From contig NC_058518.1 of NCBI RefSeq assembly GCF_904849725.1, positions 394,059,581 to 394,123,580 of the forward strand: a stretch of DNA of 64,000 nucleotides. Direction: 5' to 3'. The translations under genes were made by a program, and so were the position numbers. This document shows, piece by piece, positions 52,788-64,000 of the stretch. The notes under the pieces are model-generated. The model did no database searches. It worked only from the letters and a program-made list of their open reading frames with translations, and had not been told where the DNA came from. The stretch's first letter is position 1, and the number at the start of each line of letters is the position of its first letter. The DNA comes from Hordeum vulgare subsp. vulgare. Taxonomy: Eukaryota; Streptophyta; Magnoliopsida; Poales; Poaceae.

Positions 52788-55548
52788 ATGGGCGATATGA
52801 TGAATGCGCCTGCCCCTTCCTCAAAGCCCAGAACCCCAAACCGGACCACCAACCCCATCGCCATCGCCATGGCCGGCGGCGAGAAGCTCCTTGTCCAAGA
52901 GTCCACTGTCCCAGTCGTTTCCAGCGCCACCGACCCGTCACCCCCCGCCGTTCGACTGGCCCACTTCCTCCACCCCCGCGCGGGCGGCGCCCAGCGCCCC
53001 CCTCTACCCTCTCCGCCCAGCAACGCCGGCCCTATTCTCGCCGACGGGCTCCAGGTCGAGTTCAAGGGCTGGGCGGAATCTCCAAATCTGTGGACGCGGT
53101 GGGTCGCCAAGCTCCGCCCGCGGTGCGAGCCCCTGTGGCGGAAGCTTGGGATCCAGGACGCCGTCCTGGCGACCACCTACCGGGTGCGGCGCGACGAGGG
53201 CGCGATGCTTCAGCTCGCCGCCATCTGGTCCGCCGAGACCAACACGTTTGTGTTCCCCTGGGGGGAGGCGACGGTGACGCTGGAGGACGTGGCCGTGCTC
53301 GGGGGGCTGCCCTTGCTCGGCAGGCCTGTGCGCGCGTCGCTCAAGGGCGCGCCTCGCGAGGATGTGGAGGCGCTCGAGGGCGTCCGCCGCGCGCTCTACC
53401 GGAGCGACAGCCAGAAACCCGACCACCGCGCGTGGGCGATGCCATTCCTCGAGCCCTCGCCAGGAGAGGGGCCCGCAGCGGGCGACGGTGACGCCGCCGG
53501 GTTATTAGAGCACGGGGCGTTCCTGGCCATGTGGCTGTCGCTCTTCGTGCTGCCGGCGCCGCCGTTCGACGTGGTCCGGGCGGAGGTCCTCCCTATCGCT
53601 GCCCGGCTGGCGCGCGGCAGCTGCGTTGCGCTCGGACCTGCTGCTCTCGCCAGCATCTACAGGGACCTCTCCGCGCTGAACCGCTACATCAATTTGGACA
53701 AGAGATACCAGCCGTTCGTGGGGTGGGCGCCGCTGCACATCCTCCAGCTGTGGGTCTTGGCCAGGTTCCCGGAGCTTCGCCCTGAAATGGCAACCACTCT
53801 TGACCTCGTTGCTCGTCACCAGCCTTGGGCTGCCCGGTGGCATCGAGTCCACAAGGTAACTGACACCATAGATGTTCACAGAGTGTTCATGTCGCCAAGG
53901 GAGTTTGAGTGGAGGCCCTATGGAAGAAGCACCTTTGCTCCGTCTCCCAAGAAGAGTTGCTCTTGGGTTCATGGCCGGGACATGGCAAGAAGTATACAAC
54001 TGCTATCCTTTGCGCAGTGTCTGCGTGCTTGTGAACTTGTAGGCATGCGCTGCATTGAGCAGTACAATCCTCATCGTGTTGCAAGGCAGCTTGGCTTCGA
54101 CCAGGACGTGCCTGGGTCTGTTGCCCGTGTCAACTCAGACTGGAAGATTGCTTGGGGAACATACTTTATGGAGCCTAGAAATTTCGCCTTCATCGTTCCA
54201 CAGTATATGCTGGCTGTGACGTTTGAGTATGCACAATGGTGGAAGCCGTATGCTTTTGGGTGTGATACTTCCATCGACAACAATGTAAATTTGAAAGAAT
54301 TTCCTGTTTTAGTTAGCCCAAGGGACAAAAACATGGAGGTGCTTCATGATGGTAATTCGGGCAAGAAGCAGCATGTGCAACCAGGGATGTCTCCGCCAGA
54401 TACTTTCGAGGTATTTTTTTCGAGATTAAATACTTTCGAGGTTTCACAGACTGATATCCCTCTTGTTGAAAAACTCGATGGCCTGGACACTATTCAGGTT
54501 ACCGTGGAGCATCTTGCGGAAGGTGCCGAGCCAGCACAAATTGCGAATGATTCGGCCCTGAGATGTGTAAGAAAGGGCACAAAAACAAGAAGTGTGAAAC
54601 AAGCTTCACCTGATGTGAAGGCAGTCTTGGTGAGTGCAGTTGATGAATCATCTAGGGTGTCGGTCATGGAACAAGGCTTGCCTCGTAAACACCGTAAAGT
54701 TGAAGCACCTAATGTCTTCACTAAACAGAATAGCAGCTCAGAACATGGTGAAGTAGCTTTCCGTCACCTTGTCAAGCGAGCAGTAAACACAACCAACAGA
54801 AAGGCTATTGGGGCAACTGTAGGTCATGTGCAGCCAAGTGTTGAAGACATCGTGGTGATCCTTGATGGAGAGTTTGACGAATCAGTGGGCAAGGAACATG
54901 AGGTGGGTGCAACTGTAGGTCATGTGCAGCCAAGTCTTGAAGACATCATGGTGATCAGTGATGAAGAGTTTGATGATTCAGTTGGCAAGGAACACGAGGT
55001 GGGTGCAATGCCGATGGAAGGTAATGAAAAAGCTAATAAAGATGCATCAGCATTAAACCAACAATCAGATACCCTTATGGAAGATTGCATAGTGGTCAAC
55101 AGGAAGAGCTCAGGTATGAGAATTCATGAAGTGACAGTTCTATTTATCAATCCAGACAACAGGCAAATTAAACATCACAACAAACTAGTGCTAATGCAGC
55201 CTTCCTTTCTTTTATCTTAATCTTTTTGTAGGAAACAATAAGATGTATTCTAGCAATCCAGTAGATGCAAATCCTGAACTTGGTAAGAGGGTTTCAACTA
55301 AAACACTTTACTACCTTAGACCAATTAGGCCCGTGAAAGATGCTCAGGAAAGAGATGCAACTGGAAAGAATACGGATCAAAGAGCTTACCTACCAAGACG
55401 TGAAGTTGGGACGAGGGAAATGATTGAAGACGCTTCTGCTGCTCGAGAAGCTGAAAAGGTTGCGTTGCAAAAAGTAATTGATTCTCTGAAGGAAGAGATT
55501 GCAGCAGCACAGGCACGGTTGAGGGATAGAAGCCCCTCAAAAAGTTGA
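52788..55548 (+). CDS. Plant mobile domain (PMD) protein, two exons, 880 aa
   Basis: Exons 52788-55113 and 55232-55548. The intron has CAG/GTATGAG and TTTTTGTAG/G, and splicing keeps the frame. After a Pro/Ser-rich N-terminus the PMD (aminotransferase-like, PF10536 type) runs from about residue 100 to 480. It contains the hallmark FVFPWGEATVTLEDVAVLGG (near 155-174) and GWAPLHILQLWVLARFPEL. The C-terminal part is low complexity, with a 32-residue acidic unit in tandem (about 676-739) and a final Ala/Glu-rich coiled coil. Family members such as Arabidopsis MAIN and MAIL1 are nuclear and help silence transposons and maintain meristems; the same domain also occurs in transposons. The long frame with no defects and GC-rich 5' half argue for a real gene. 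A second Met at residue 28 could be the start. Confidence 0.85.
54813..55004 (+). repeat. 96-bp tandem duplication inside the PMD gene
   Basis: Two in-frame copies (54813-54908, 54909-55004) encode 32-residue units starting ATVGHVQPS and ending GKEHEVG. They differ at a few bases, and the frame is kept. A third copy starts but diverges at once. Confidence 0.9.
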
Positions 55549-56640
55549 GGTGTGACTCTAGTTGGTACAGGTTTGTTGCTAGACTTCTGTATCAGCCATA
55601 AGCTGATTTTCTTGGCCTTTAGATTAACTTTGGTTCCTTGGGCCCTTTATCGTAGTCTGTCCATGTGGTGAAACCGACATACGCATCCGGGGAGAGAGGG
55701 AGGGAGGATGGATGAATGCTCCAAGGCTGGCAAAGAAGGAACATGACTATCTACGAGGCAGCGCCTGCAGACATTAAGCATTGGTCGGCACCTGTTGATG
55801 GGTGCGGCCATCTCGTACGTTTAGTGCTGCTCACATGACGTAGTGAGGTTCATACGGTTCATGTGGTTGTGTCTCACAACCGAAAGTACTCACATCTTAC
55901 TGACACAAAATGGTTTTCTTCCTGCAGTTCTGGAAGGATCAATGACCAGACCCAGAGGTTGAAATTAGGGTATGCACAAAGGAGAGTAAAAATTAGCAGT
56001 AGTGGTAGATGGTAATGCTATCTGTAGTTCTGTGTTCTGCTTGATGGCTTTAATGAAAAGCTGGCCCTGTTTGGCTGTTTGCCTTTCGTGCATGAGATAA
56101 CAAGAGCTTTGTGCTGAGAATGACATTGTCATACAGATATAAGGACAGCTCCTTTTCAAAAAAAGAAAAAAAGATACAAGGACAGCTTATGCTTAGAAAC
56201 TGCAAGTTAACAAGCTAGGTGCATATGTGTTTTTGATATTATTATGATATCATGATTGCTTGGATCAGCTTACTAATGATTTACCTGAACGTTCTGTTGT
56301 ATTTATGAAATTCTACCTTAGTCCATGTTTATTACTAATTTTGTTTTCAATTGTGAGTCTTTTTCCAAGCCTCATGTAAAGCTGGGGTCACTGTGAAATG
56401 CTAATTCTCTCTTGAACTGATTGCACAAATTGATGCTGCTCGTCCTCACTGCTTTATTAGGATTTGTGACTACTGATGAAGTTCATGTATAACTGTAGCA
56501 TGTGAGAAATTGCTCTCTGAGCTTTTATCAGATAGTGGTAACCTCTTTGTCTATTTTAACTAGCAGCATGTTTCGGAATGATGTTGTCTGGTTGATGGAC
56601 CAATTATATGCTGTCATTCTCTTCAGTGCTCATGTTGATC
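55549..56640. other. 3' flank of the PMD gene
   Basis: It is probably 3' UTR at first, then AT-rich intergenic DNA with no long frame. A purine-rich word (GGGGAGAGAGGGAGGGAGG) lies near 55690. No terminator or RNA gene is recognised. Confidence 0.5.
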
Positions 56641-58590
56641 AGGGTACCATTTCAAACATTAGAACTATCTTTCCTGTTCCTTCCATGGATGCAAATCTAC
56701 CCATCTTCTCATTCCCCCTGCCAAGAACAGGACAGTTGCCTACAACTTTGTGCTTCATAAATCCATGGTTAAGCTTCCAGAATATAAATCTGACATTCTC
56801 TCTCATGCGTCTATATTGGAGCTTATTAGATCTGTCTTCTCGGCTATCCCTGTTTATTACATGTCTAATATCATGTTCACTAAGAAGTTTATTGCTACCA
56901 GAAGCCTTTGTCTTAGGGCTTAGGAAGATATTTGCACTCCAAAGAAAGAGGGAGGGCCGGCATTAGAAATCATCAGGCCATCATCAAGGTCTCATTTTGG
57001 CTTCGGCCTGGAGAACTGCAAATTCTCCAATTCCCAACTACACCTTTGTTCTTGAATCAAAATATTTCCGGGACTCTTCTTTTTGGACTACTAGTTCAAA
57101 TGCTCCAGAGTCTGCCTTTTGGGCCTCCATCCTAAAGTTGCTTCCTGAGCTCAAGGCTCATTCTTTCTACCCCCTCCGTTTTTTATACAAGCCCACTTAA
57201 TATTTTTATGTCTACCTTTTACAATTAGTTCTACCAATAAATGTGAGTTGTATTCCACAAAAAGCATGTCATTGGATGCACATTTCAAAGAACTTTCCAA
57301 CGATCTAACATTTATGACGTATAACCCATATTTTGTTGACCAAAATTATAAGTCAAAGTTTGACAGAAAAAACGAATGGCCTTGTATACAAAAACGGAGT
57401 ATCATATCATATCGCACAAGGTAATCTTTCAATTTGGAGCACCCCTTGGTGCCCACCCTGGACCAATATGCACAACCATCTTATTATTCGGCCTGCCAAT
57501 TCTATTTATCCTGCTCAGGTTAAACTGTTAATGACCTTTGGATCCCAGCACACAAAGCTTGGAACAATGAGCTTGTTAGTTCTCTTTTTGAGGAACCAAC
57601 AACCACTACTATCCTACAAACTAAAATAATTCTTGAAGATTGTGTCTCCAGGAACTTCAAACTCAACCAAGCAATCAACCCAGGCAAGTCGCTCATCTTG
57701 GAGATTACTTCACAAAGCTCTTCCCACAGGTTTGAGAACAGGTCGCTTCTTGGTTCATACTGCTAAACAATGTTGTTGTTGCAACCTTGATGAAGATGAA
57801 ATACATTTATTCTTTAACTGTAATTTTGCTAGAGCTCGTGGTTTGCTCATCCATGGTACCTTAGGACTAATATTCTTACTGAAGATCAACAATCTATGCA
57901 GAAATTTTTCCAAGTGTTGCTTAATATGAATCACCCATATGCATCTATTCCAATATTTTTAGTTTCTCTGGCGCATATGGAAACCTAGGAATTATTGTCT
58001 CTTTGCTAGGAAATTTGCTGATCCTCATCAGATCTTTCATTCTGCTGCTGCCCCTGCTGACATTAGCTTAATTCATTTTGTTTCTCCTCAGAAAGCAAGC
58101 TTGAATTCACAGCAGCAAGATACTCTAATTCCTAGTATTTTGCGCAACAAGGTTGTATTAGAACTGACCTGCTTATTTCAGGGCCTAAATTTTTTCAGAT
58201 GCGGCTTTCAAATGCTCTAAAATTCCAGGTTTGCCGGCTGGGGCTGCAAATTCAAAGGAGTGTACAAGTTCAAATCCAAGCCTCCATCCAAGGAGTGGAT
58301 AATTAGGAATTCTCTTGCCAAATTCTACATGACCACTCAAGATCTGCATTCGCAGGTGTTCCACATATCTAGGGAAATTAACGGCATAGCTCACAATATA
58401 GCTCATCAGGTTGTAAGCACGTCTCTAGAACCTGTCTTCAGTTGTGCTCCGCTCATGATCATAGCACTTGCCTTTTCTTAAATCCCTCTTCTCTCTACCA
58501 TAATTCTTGAAGGCATTGTATTTCATGTTGTACACTGCTTTTGAGCTGAATGAATGTGGCGCCTTGGATGCCTTTCACTGTTAAAAATAT
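56640..58590 (+). mobile_element. LINE 3' fragment (non-LTR retrotransposon), split by a MITE
   Basis: Broken frames read as the C-terminal part of a plant L1-type ORF2. They include post-catalytic reverse transcriptase segments (the SAIPVYYMSN-like region near 56850, KKEGG near 56944), a spacer with SIWSTPWCPPW near 57430, and a zf-RVT zinc finger with CCCCNLDEDEIHLFFNC near 57770. An RNase H-like tail with REINGIAHNIAHQV near 58374 follows. A T/A-rich end with GTTAAAAATATG lies near 58580. The catalytic part is missing, as expected for a 5'-truncated copy. Confidence 0.8.
57170..57399. mobile_element. Stowaway-type MITE in the LINE
   Basis: It is flanked by TA at 57168-57169 and 57400-57401. 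Ends CCCCTCCGTTTTTTATACAA and, reversed, CTCCGTTTTTGTATACAAGG are inverted repeats. Removing it restores the LINE reading from AHSFY to HIAQGNLSIW. Confidence 0.85.
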
Positions 58591-59302
58591 GAGGACTGCT
58601 ACGCATGGGCCGGCGGATCAATGTATCAGCCAAACTTCTTTATCTATTTCGCAACAAAGGTCTTATTGCGAAAACATTTGTAATCGAACTTTTGTTGCGG
58701 TTTTTTTTTAACATAGGTGGTATTGCATGATTTTTTTTTTTGCAACATGAGTCATATTGCGGGATTTCTTTTGCAACATGGGTCGTGTTGCAGATTGTTT
58801 TCTTTCCCCATACTAGTCCGAGCCATTACGGAATCCAGTTCCTGTTTGTTTTGCAACAAAGATCTAGTTGCAGAACCATTTTTTTGAATCAATGGACTAG
58901 TCGCAGAACGCTCGCATTGAAGTGCCGAACCGTTGATTAAAAATCATCCAACTGACAAAGAGATGACGGACACTCGCATTGAATTGACCGGTTGAAAGGA
59001 ATCATTTCCCAAACAATAATATAAGATTCTTTTTCTTTTGCAATATGGGTCGTGTTGCAGATTTTTTTCTTCCCCATACTAGTCCGAGCCATACAGAATC
59101 CGGTCCTTGTTTGTTTTGCAACAAAGATCTAGTTGCAGAACCATTTTTTGAAACAATGGACTAATTGCAGAACGCTGGCATTGAAGTGTTAGTGTCGAAT
59201 CGTTGATTAAAAATCATCCAACTGACAAAGAGATGACAGACACTCGCATTGAATTGACCGGTTGAAAGGAATCATTTTCCAAACAATAATATAAGATTAT
59301 TG
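58591..59302. repeat. Tandem duplication of about 265 bp with Mutator-like end words
   Basis: Copy one is about 58772-59037 and copy two about 59038-59302, roughly 92 % alike. Each starts TTGCAACATGGGTCGTGTTGC (or ATATGGG) and ends with ACCGGTTGAAAGGAATCATT and TCCAAACAATAATATAAGATT. The end words read in reverse match the possible Mutator-like end at 48165. The part before 58772 holds TTGCAACA-type words. No coding potential. Confidence 0.8.
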
Positions 59303-59320
59303 ACGAAACCAAGAATATTA

Positions 59321-59458
59321 CTCCTTCCGTTCCTAAATACTCATTTCGTTCATAAATAATTGTAGTTGAAGAGAAGTAGATTAGTTCTCGACAACTATAA
59401 TTATTAAAGAAAACTAGACTAGTTTTTCCAACTATAATTATTTAGGAAGTCAGCGAGT
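59321..59458. mobile_element. Stowaway-type MITE upstream of AP3M
   Basis: It is flanked by TA (59319-59320, 59459-59460). Ends CTCCTTCCGTTCCTAAATA and, in reverse, CTCGCTGACTTCCTAAATA pair as inverted repeats. It ends about 165 bp before the AP3M start, so it sits in the proximal promoter. Confidence 0.75.
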
Positions 59459-59622
59459 ATGTCTATATGCAGTGTGCGTAGCCTATAATGGAATCTTTAA
59501 AGCTTCAGCCTTGTTTGGCTTCGTTCGACTGCTCCTTCTTCTTCTCGAGTACGGCATCTTGAGCGGGCCGCTCCTAAGATCCTCACACCACCCCGCCGCG
59601 TCCAGCCGCGAAAGGGAGCGGA

Positions 59623-62600
59623 ATGCTGCAGTGCGTCTTCCTCCTCTCCGACTCCGGGTAATCCCCTCCGCGCGCCACAAATCTCCAGATTTTCGTTACC
59701 CCCGCCTTCTCCCGGCCGGATCCCTCCGGCCCTTTGACTGATCCGAACTGAATTTGATGCGAGTCGTGGGGTGGGCTTTCGGGATCGGCAGGGAGGTGAT
59801 GGTGGAGAAGCAGATGACGGCGCACCGCGTGGACCGCGCCATCTGCGGCTGGTTCTGGGAGTACGTTCTCGCCCACGCCGCCGGCGACCCGTCCAAGGTG
59901 AAACAGCCTCTGCTCCCGGACCCCTTTGCTCAGTACTTGTTGGGAAGCTTCTAGTTGTTCTTGACTCCCGATGCCCTTGTTGTGTATGTCTGGCTGAATT
60001 ATGTTCTGGGGACTCCTGGGCTAGTCCAAGGTTTCAATCCTGTGCCATTGATGTTGCTATTGTAGAGAAATATAGTACTGAGTACTAACCTAGTGAATTT
60101 TGAGCTGTTGTAGTGTTGAGTTCATGCCTATTTCACTGGACCGCCACTTATTAGGTTTCTTGGACTTCGGAAGGTCTTGCAGGTTGTGGTATCCCCAACA
60201 CACTACTTGTTTCAAGTATATCGCAGTGGTGTGACATTCTTGGCGTGCACCCAGGTGGAGATGCCCCCCTTGATGGCTATCGAGGTGCACGGTTCATATC
60301 CTTACACTCTTTTGTCTTTAATTCAATGTCATTTGTTTGCCCAGACATAGTGTGGTGACATCCACAATCACAACCTGGTTTATTAATACTTAAATTCACT
60401 GTATTTATCTATAGAACCTGCTATTGGCATTCACCTGTATCGAAATCCAGAAGCCTGTAGAACACTTAAATTTGTGATATGTATGAAATAGTTAATATCT
60501 AAATTTAATTCGTGATATTTATCTATAGAACTGCCTAGAAGACAATTAAGCTTACTGGTTTATCAATAATTAAATTCGTGATATGTATGAAATAGCTAAT
60601 ATCTATAGAACTTGCTATTGACATTCACTGTACGAAATCCAGTGGCCTGTATAATACTAAAACGTAAAAGTAAAATAGAGGCTGATAGATGATACTTGAT
60701 CTTGGTATCTGTTTTGCAAGGAAATTAATGGAATCATCTATGTTACATATGATAGTTCTTGTGCTGAAAAATACTAGAGATATGTTAAACCTGCTCATTC
60801 TGATCCAAGAGTTGTACTTTATTAACTACAATACTACCTCCGTCACAGTTTATAAGGCACACACGTGTACCTAGGTCGTCAATTTGACTTATATAAAATC
60901 TATCGTTTAATATAAAAATTATATCATTAAAAAATAGAACATCTAAGTTTTCAATGATATATTTTTTGTAATATATGATTATCATTAAATTGGTCAAATT
61001 GACGATCTAGATAAACGTGCCGGACTTATAAACTGAAATGGAGGGAGTATATGATTTTAGATTTCTCCAGCTTGAATCAGGCGCCCCATTCTGTGCCGTA
61101 GTTATGTTTAAGATATGTCTGAACATGGATTTGTCGCAGGTTGCCTCCCATGTGCATTTTTTATAAGACATATAATGTTATAATAAACAGAAAGACATTA
61201 AGTACTCTGGGATGTTGAAAGCACTTTCAGTACGGATTTGCAGATTGTGGCTAAAAATTGATATTGTTACCCACGAGTCTTTCCTTGCCTGAAATTGTCA
61301 ATATTGAAGTAACTTCCCAAAGTTATGTATCCCTGAAACTGAAAGAGCAGATAGTCTGATTGTCCAAGTTCTAGTTTTTGTTCTGTTTTATACGCGTGTG
61401 CTCATATGATCCCATTGTGTCCAGTTTCTCTCTCGCGTGGCTGATGTCTTGACAGATTACCTTGGAGATATAAATGAAGACACAATCAAAGACAACTTCG
61501 TAATTGTTTATCAGGTATCTTTCTTACCCCTGTCACATCATAAATATGCAACCGCTATTGCATTACCACTTTAATTTATTGTCCGGATGATTTTGTTTGT
61601 TAGATTTATGAAGGAACTAACGTTTGGAAAATAAGATATCGCATTAGAACTAGCAGTTCTGTTGTGGACAAATTGAGTTGCATACAGAGAGCTACAAAGC
61701 TCATGAAATTTCAATACATAAGGCTATCTATTTACTCGTAAAAAATAGGTGCTTCTATCCAAGTGCTCTGTTTCCATGGATTGCTGAAGGCATATGCCAG
61801 CCCACTGTTAAGTTCATTCTGTTCATTCTGTCAAAGCAACATCAATCCACAATATGTGTTGCATTTGAACCTTTAATAACGATCATTTGATTCCTTCGTT
61901 GCTTGTGTAGTTCATGATTGGTAAAACCAAATATGTGGTTTTTATATAGGTTCGCTAAACTATATTATTCTTACATTACTCCAGATTCTAGATGAAATGA
62001 TGGACAATGGCTTTCCACTCACTACGGAGCCAAACATCTTGAAAGAGTTGGTTGCCCAACCAAATATGGTCAGCAAAATGTTGAATGTTATGACTGGCAA
62101 GAGTTCTACTATCGGGAGCAAACTTCCAGATGCAACTGCTTCTTTTGTGCCGTGGAGAACAACAATTGTCAAGGATGCAAGCAATGAAGTCTATGTTAAC
62201 ATAGTTGAGGAACTAGATGCATGTGTGAACAGGTATTCTGACTTTTATCCTTTTAAGAAGATGCTCTACATATAGTAAATTTCCTCACATCTATAATTTT
62301 GGCTTTCAGATCCCTTGATCATGTGTGAACAAGTATTCAGTTCACATATTTTAGTTTTCTAAGTATATAGAAAAAATATCAAAATTATTATTTTGGCTTC
62401 TAGGACCTTAAGTCACACTAACACTTTGTAAATTATCTGCAGGAAACTAAAACTGGACTTTAGTATATCCAAAATACTGACTATTGAATGTTGTGTTCAA
62501 AACCCACCATTAGCTATTGTACTTCTCACTAAATACTCCCTCCATTTCAGAATATAAGGTGCATCAGTTTTTGTGCAAGACAAACTTATGTGTGTACAAG

Positions 62601-63801
62601 ATCATATATGTTTTCTTCTTTGCGATGAGTAGATCCATCTACGTCACTTTGTAGGTGAAGTGGTGGTTAGCAGTGTAGAAGATCATATATGTTTTCTTCT
62701 TTGCGATGAGTAGATTCATCTACGTCAGTTTGTTGTATTTTGGCATCCATGACCTTGAAATATTTTTTTTTTTCTGATGTTGACATCTTTATTGGTTGAT
62801 CGGATTTGCAGGGAAGGGGTTCTAGTGAAATGTGAGGCATGTGGTGACATTGAAGTGAATTCAAGCCTTCCAGGGTTGCCAGAGTTGACATTGTCATTTG
62901 CCAATCCTACAATTATCAATGATGTGAGGTTCCACCCTTGTGTCCGATTTAGACCTTGGGAGTCCAATCAGATCCTTTCATTTGTTCCTCCTGATGGGCA
63001 GTTCAAGCTTATGAGTTATAGGTGCATAAATATCCACTGACAAATCTTATGGGTTCTTCTATGTTTTTGCTACCTTGGGTTGCCTGTTATATATTCTCAT
63101 CGTTTTATTGCAAATAATCAGGGTTAAGAAATTGAAGACCACACCAATTTATGTGAAACCGCAATTATCATCTGATTCTGGGAATTGCCGTGTTAATGTG
63201 ATGGTGGGGATTCGGAATGATCCTGGGAAACCTATTGATTCTATAGTAGTGCAGTTTCAGTTGCCTCCCCTTATTGCTTCTGCTGATTTGACAGCAAATC
63301 ACGGCACAGTCGACATCCTTGCCGATCAGGTCAGTACATTGCTGGCCACCAAAGTTCTATAACTTCGATTGATAATAGTTTTTTTGTTTTCACGCGTGAA
63401 GCTTATGACCTAGCTCCTTCTTAAGGAAGCTAGGAACTAAAAAAATCTAATGGTACGCTGGTGAATCAATCATATACCACTTGATTTTTACTGAATAAAT
63501 ATGATGTTTTCTACACTCGAAATGCCTGCCTCATAGAATTTGTTTATTCATGCAGACCTGTGTTTGGACAATTGGGCATATTCCAAAAGACAAAGCACCA
63601 TCCCTTTCTGGAAATCTACGTCTCGAGGAAGGACTCGTTCATCTGCATGCATTTCCAATATTTCAGGTGAAATTCAGGATTATGGGGGCTGCGCTGTCTG
63701 GGCTTCAAATTGATAAACTGGACGTGAAAAATACACCAAGCGCACCATACAAAGGTTTTCGAGCCCAAACTCAGGCTGGAAGGTATGAGGTCAGATCCTA
63801 G
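59623..63801 (+). CDS. AP3M: AP-3 adaptor complex mu subunit, eight exons, 417 aa
   Basis: Exons: 59623-59657, 59792-59897, 60174-60284, 61425-61514, 61985-62232, 62812-63021, 63122-63329, 63556-63801; all introns are GT-AG and the frame is kept. The N-terminal longin-like domain (about residues 1-140) starts MLQCVFLLSDSGEVMVEKQ and includes SGVTFLACTQVEMPPLMAIE. The C-terminal mu homology domain (about 165-417) contains LSFANPTIINDVRFHPCVRF, FVPPDGQFKLMSYR and ends YKGFRAQTQAGRYEVRS. The length matches plant AP-3 mu (about 415 aa). It is the medium chain of the AP-3 coat, which recognises Tyr-based sorting signals and sends cargo from Golgi or endosomes to the vacuole. No defects are seen. 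The exon 3 start at 60174 was chosen over 60183 because it gives the family length. Confidence 0.95.
60377..60665. repeat. Imperfect tandem duplication in AP3M intron 3
   Basis: TGGTTTATTAATACTTAAATT at about 60377 recurs as TGGTTTATCAATAATTAAATT at about 60558. The words CTATTGGCATTCAC and CGAAATCCAG recur with it, giving a unit of about 180 bp. Confidence 0.65.
60837..61047. mobile_element. Stowaway-type MITE in AP3M intron 3
   Basis: It is flanked by TA (60835-60836, 61048-61049). Ends CCTCCGTCACAGTTTATAAG and, reversed, CTCCCTCCATTTCAGTTTAT pair as inverted repeats. It is inside an intron and does not touch splice sites. Confidence 0.85.
62534..62733. repeat. Truncated Stowaway end and tandem duplication in AP3M intron 5
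   Basis: TACTCCCTCCATTTCAGAAT at 62534 is a Stowaway-like left end with no right partner. It leads into two copies of a block starting AAGATCATATATGTTTTCTTC (about 62597 and 62680, about 83 bp apart). Confidence 0.6.
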
Positions 63802-64000
63802 GTTCTTGCAGAAGTCTCAGCCACCAAATTTTGCACCCTAATACAACAAGGTGCCATAGCCCAGAACCGTGGGGCTATCCAAGGTACTATTGTCCATCCA
63901 TGCCTACTTGCCTAGCCATGCCTATCAAGGTCAACATTGGACATGCATCCATTTATTCTGGTTGGGGCGACCGTGAAGATTTCTCTGTATGTAGGTGCTT
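63802..64000 (+). other. 3' flank of AP3M
   Basis: It is probably 3' UTR running out of the window. No clear polyadenylation signal or further frame is visible. Confidence 0.5.

Noticed and set aside
52736..53176. Minus-strand frame of 146 codons over the PMD start
   Set aside because: It is an antisense shadow in GC-rich codons of the PMD exon; the plus-strand protein has clear family motifs.
55114..55220. PMD protein ending at a stop at 55218-55220 without splicing (810 aa)
   Set aside because: The region has good intron borders and the next exon continues in frame with a coiled coil, so the 880-residue spliced form is preferred. Intron retention remains possible.
60183..60284. Alternative AP3M exon 3 acceptor at 60182
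   Set aside because: It would drop three residues that fit the family spacing; the acceptor at 60173 keeps the usual length. Both keep the frame, so alternative use cannot be excluded.
1..64000. tRNA, rRNA or other structured RNA genes
   Set aside because: Only short tRNA-complementary primer sites of the retrotransposons were found; no cloverleaf or rRNA core was recognised by eye.

Overview
The window looks like repeat-rich intergenic DNA from a Triticeae grass (wheat, Aegilops or barley type) running into a small gene island. The evidence is the dominance of large Ty1-copia LTR retrotransposons, LTRs that start TGTTGGAAATATGCCC (the BARE1/WIS/Angela type, recognised from memory), many Stowaway TA-flanked MITEs, a LINE fragment, and two intron-containing host genes at the right end.

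Bases 1 to about 33,600 are a nest of copia elements. The outermost is element E (LTR part 30774-31595). Element B, a Sirevirus-like copia of which 6612-30773 is visible, sits inside E. B is interrupted by an inverted BARE-type LTR fragment (6262-6611), which appears to be cut by a decayed BARE-type element (1-6261). B is also interrupted by a 1.5-kb TG...CA solo-LTR-like element D (9164-10684, TSD ATGAA) and by a complete Sirevirus-like element A (13072-24974, TSD ACTAC, LTRs of 1650 bp). A and B both carry gag, pol and a third gene (ORF3) downstream of pol, multiple purine-rich tracts, and family-specific palindrome arrays.

Bases 33.6-45.1 kb hold a probable gypsy-type LTR fragment, a Glu-rich coding remnant, and a Harbinger/Tourist-like element (35495-45104). 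The last is split by element C, a young BARE-type element on the minus strand (36099-44850, TSD GCCAC, LTRs of 1740 bp, about 0.9 % LTR divergence by eye). C has long gag and pol frames separated by a single stop codon. Bases 45.1-52.8 kb contain MITEs and word-iterated noncoding DNA with no convincing gene.

The gene island holds two host genes. A two-exon plant mobile domain (PMD) protein gene lies at 52788-55548 (880 aa). An eight-exon gene for the AP-3 adaptor mu subunit lies at 59623-63801 (417 aa). Between them are a LINE 3' fragment split by a Stowaway MITE and a 265-bp tandem duplication with Mutator-like end sequence.

The observation I consider most worth following is that in both Sirevirus-like families the palindrome array of the LTR U3 recurs inside the element, just upstream of ORF3. 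There it is followed by a TATA-like box (strong in A, weaker in B) and a gene-like leader. This suggests a second, internal transcription unit for ORF3 that shares regulatory input with the LTR. The ORF3 products of A and B share a core region and show no membrane or signal segment.
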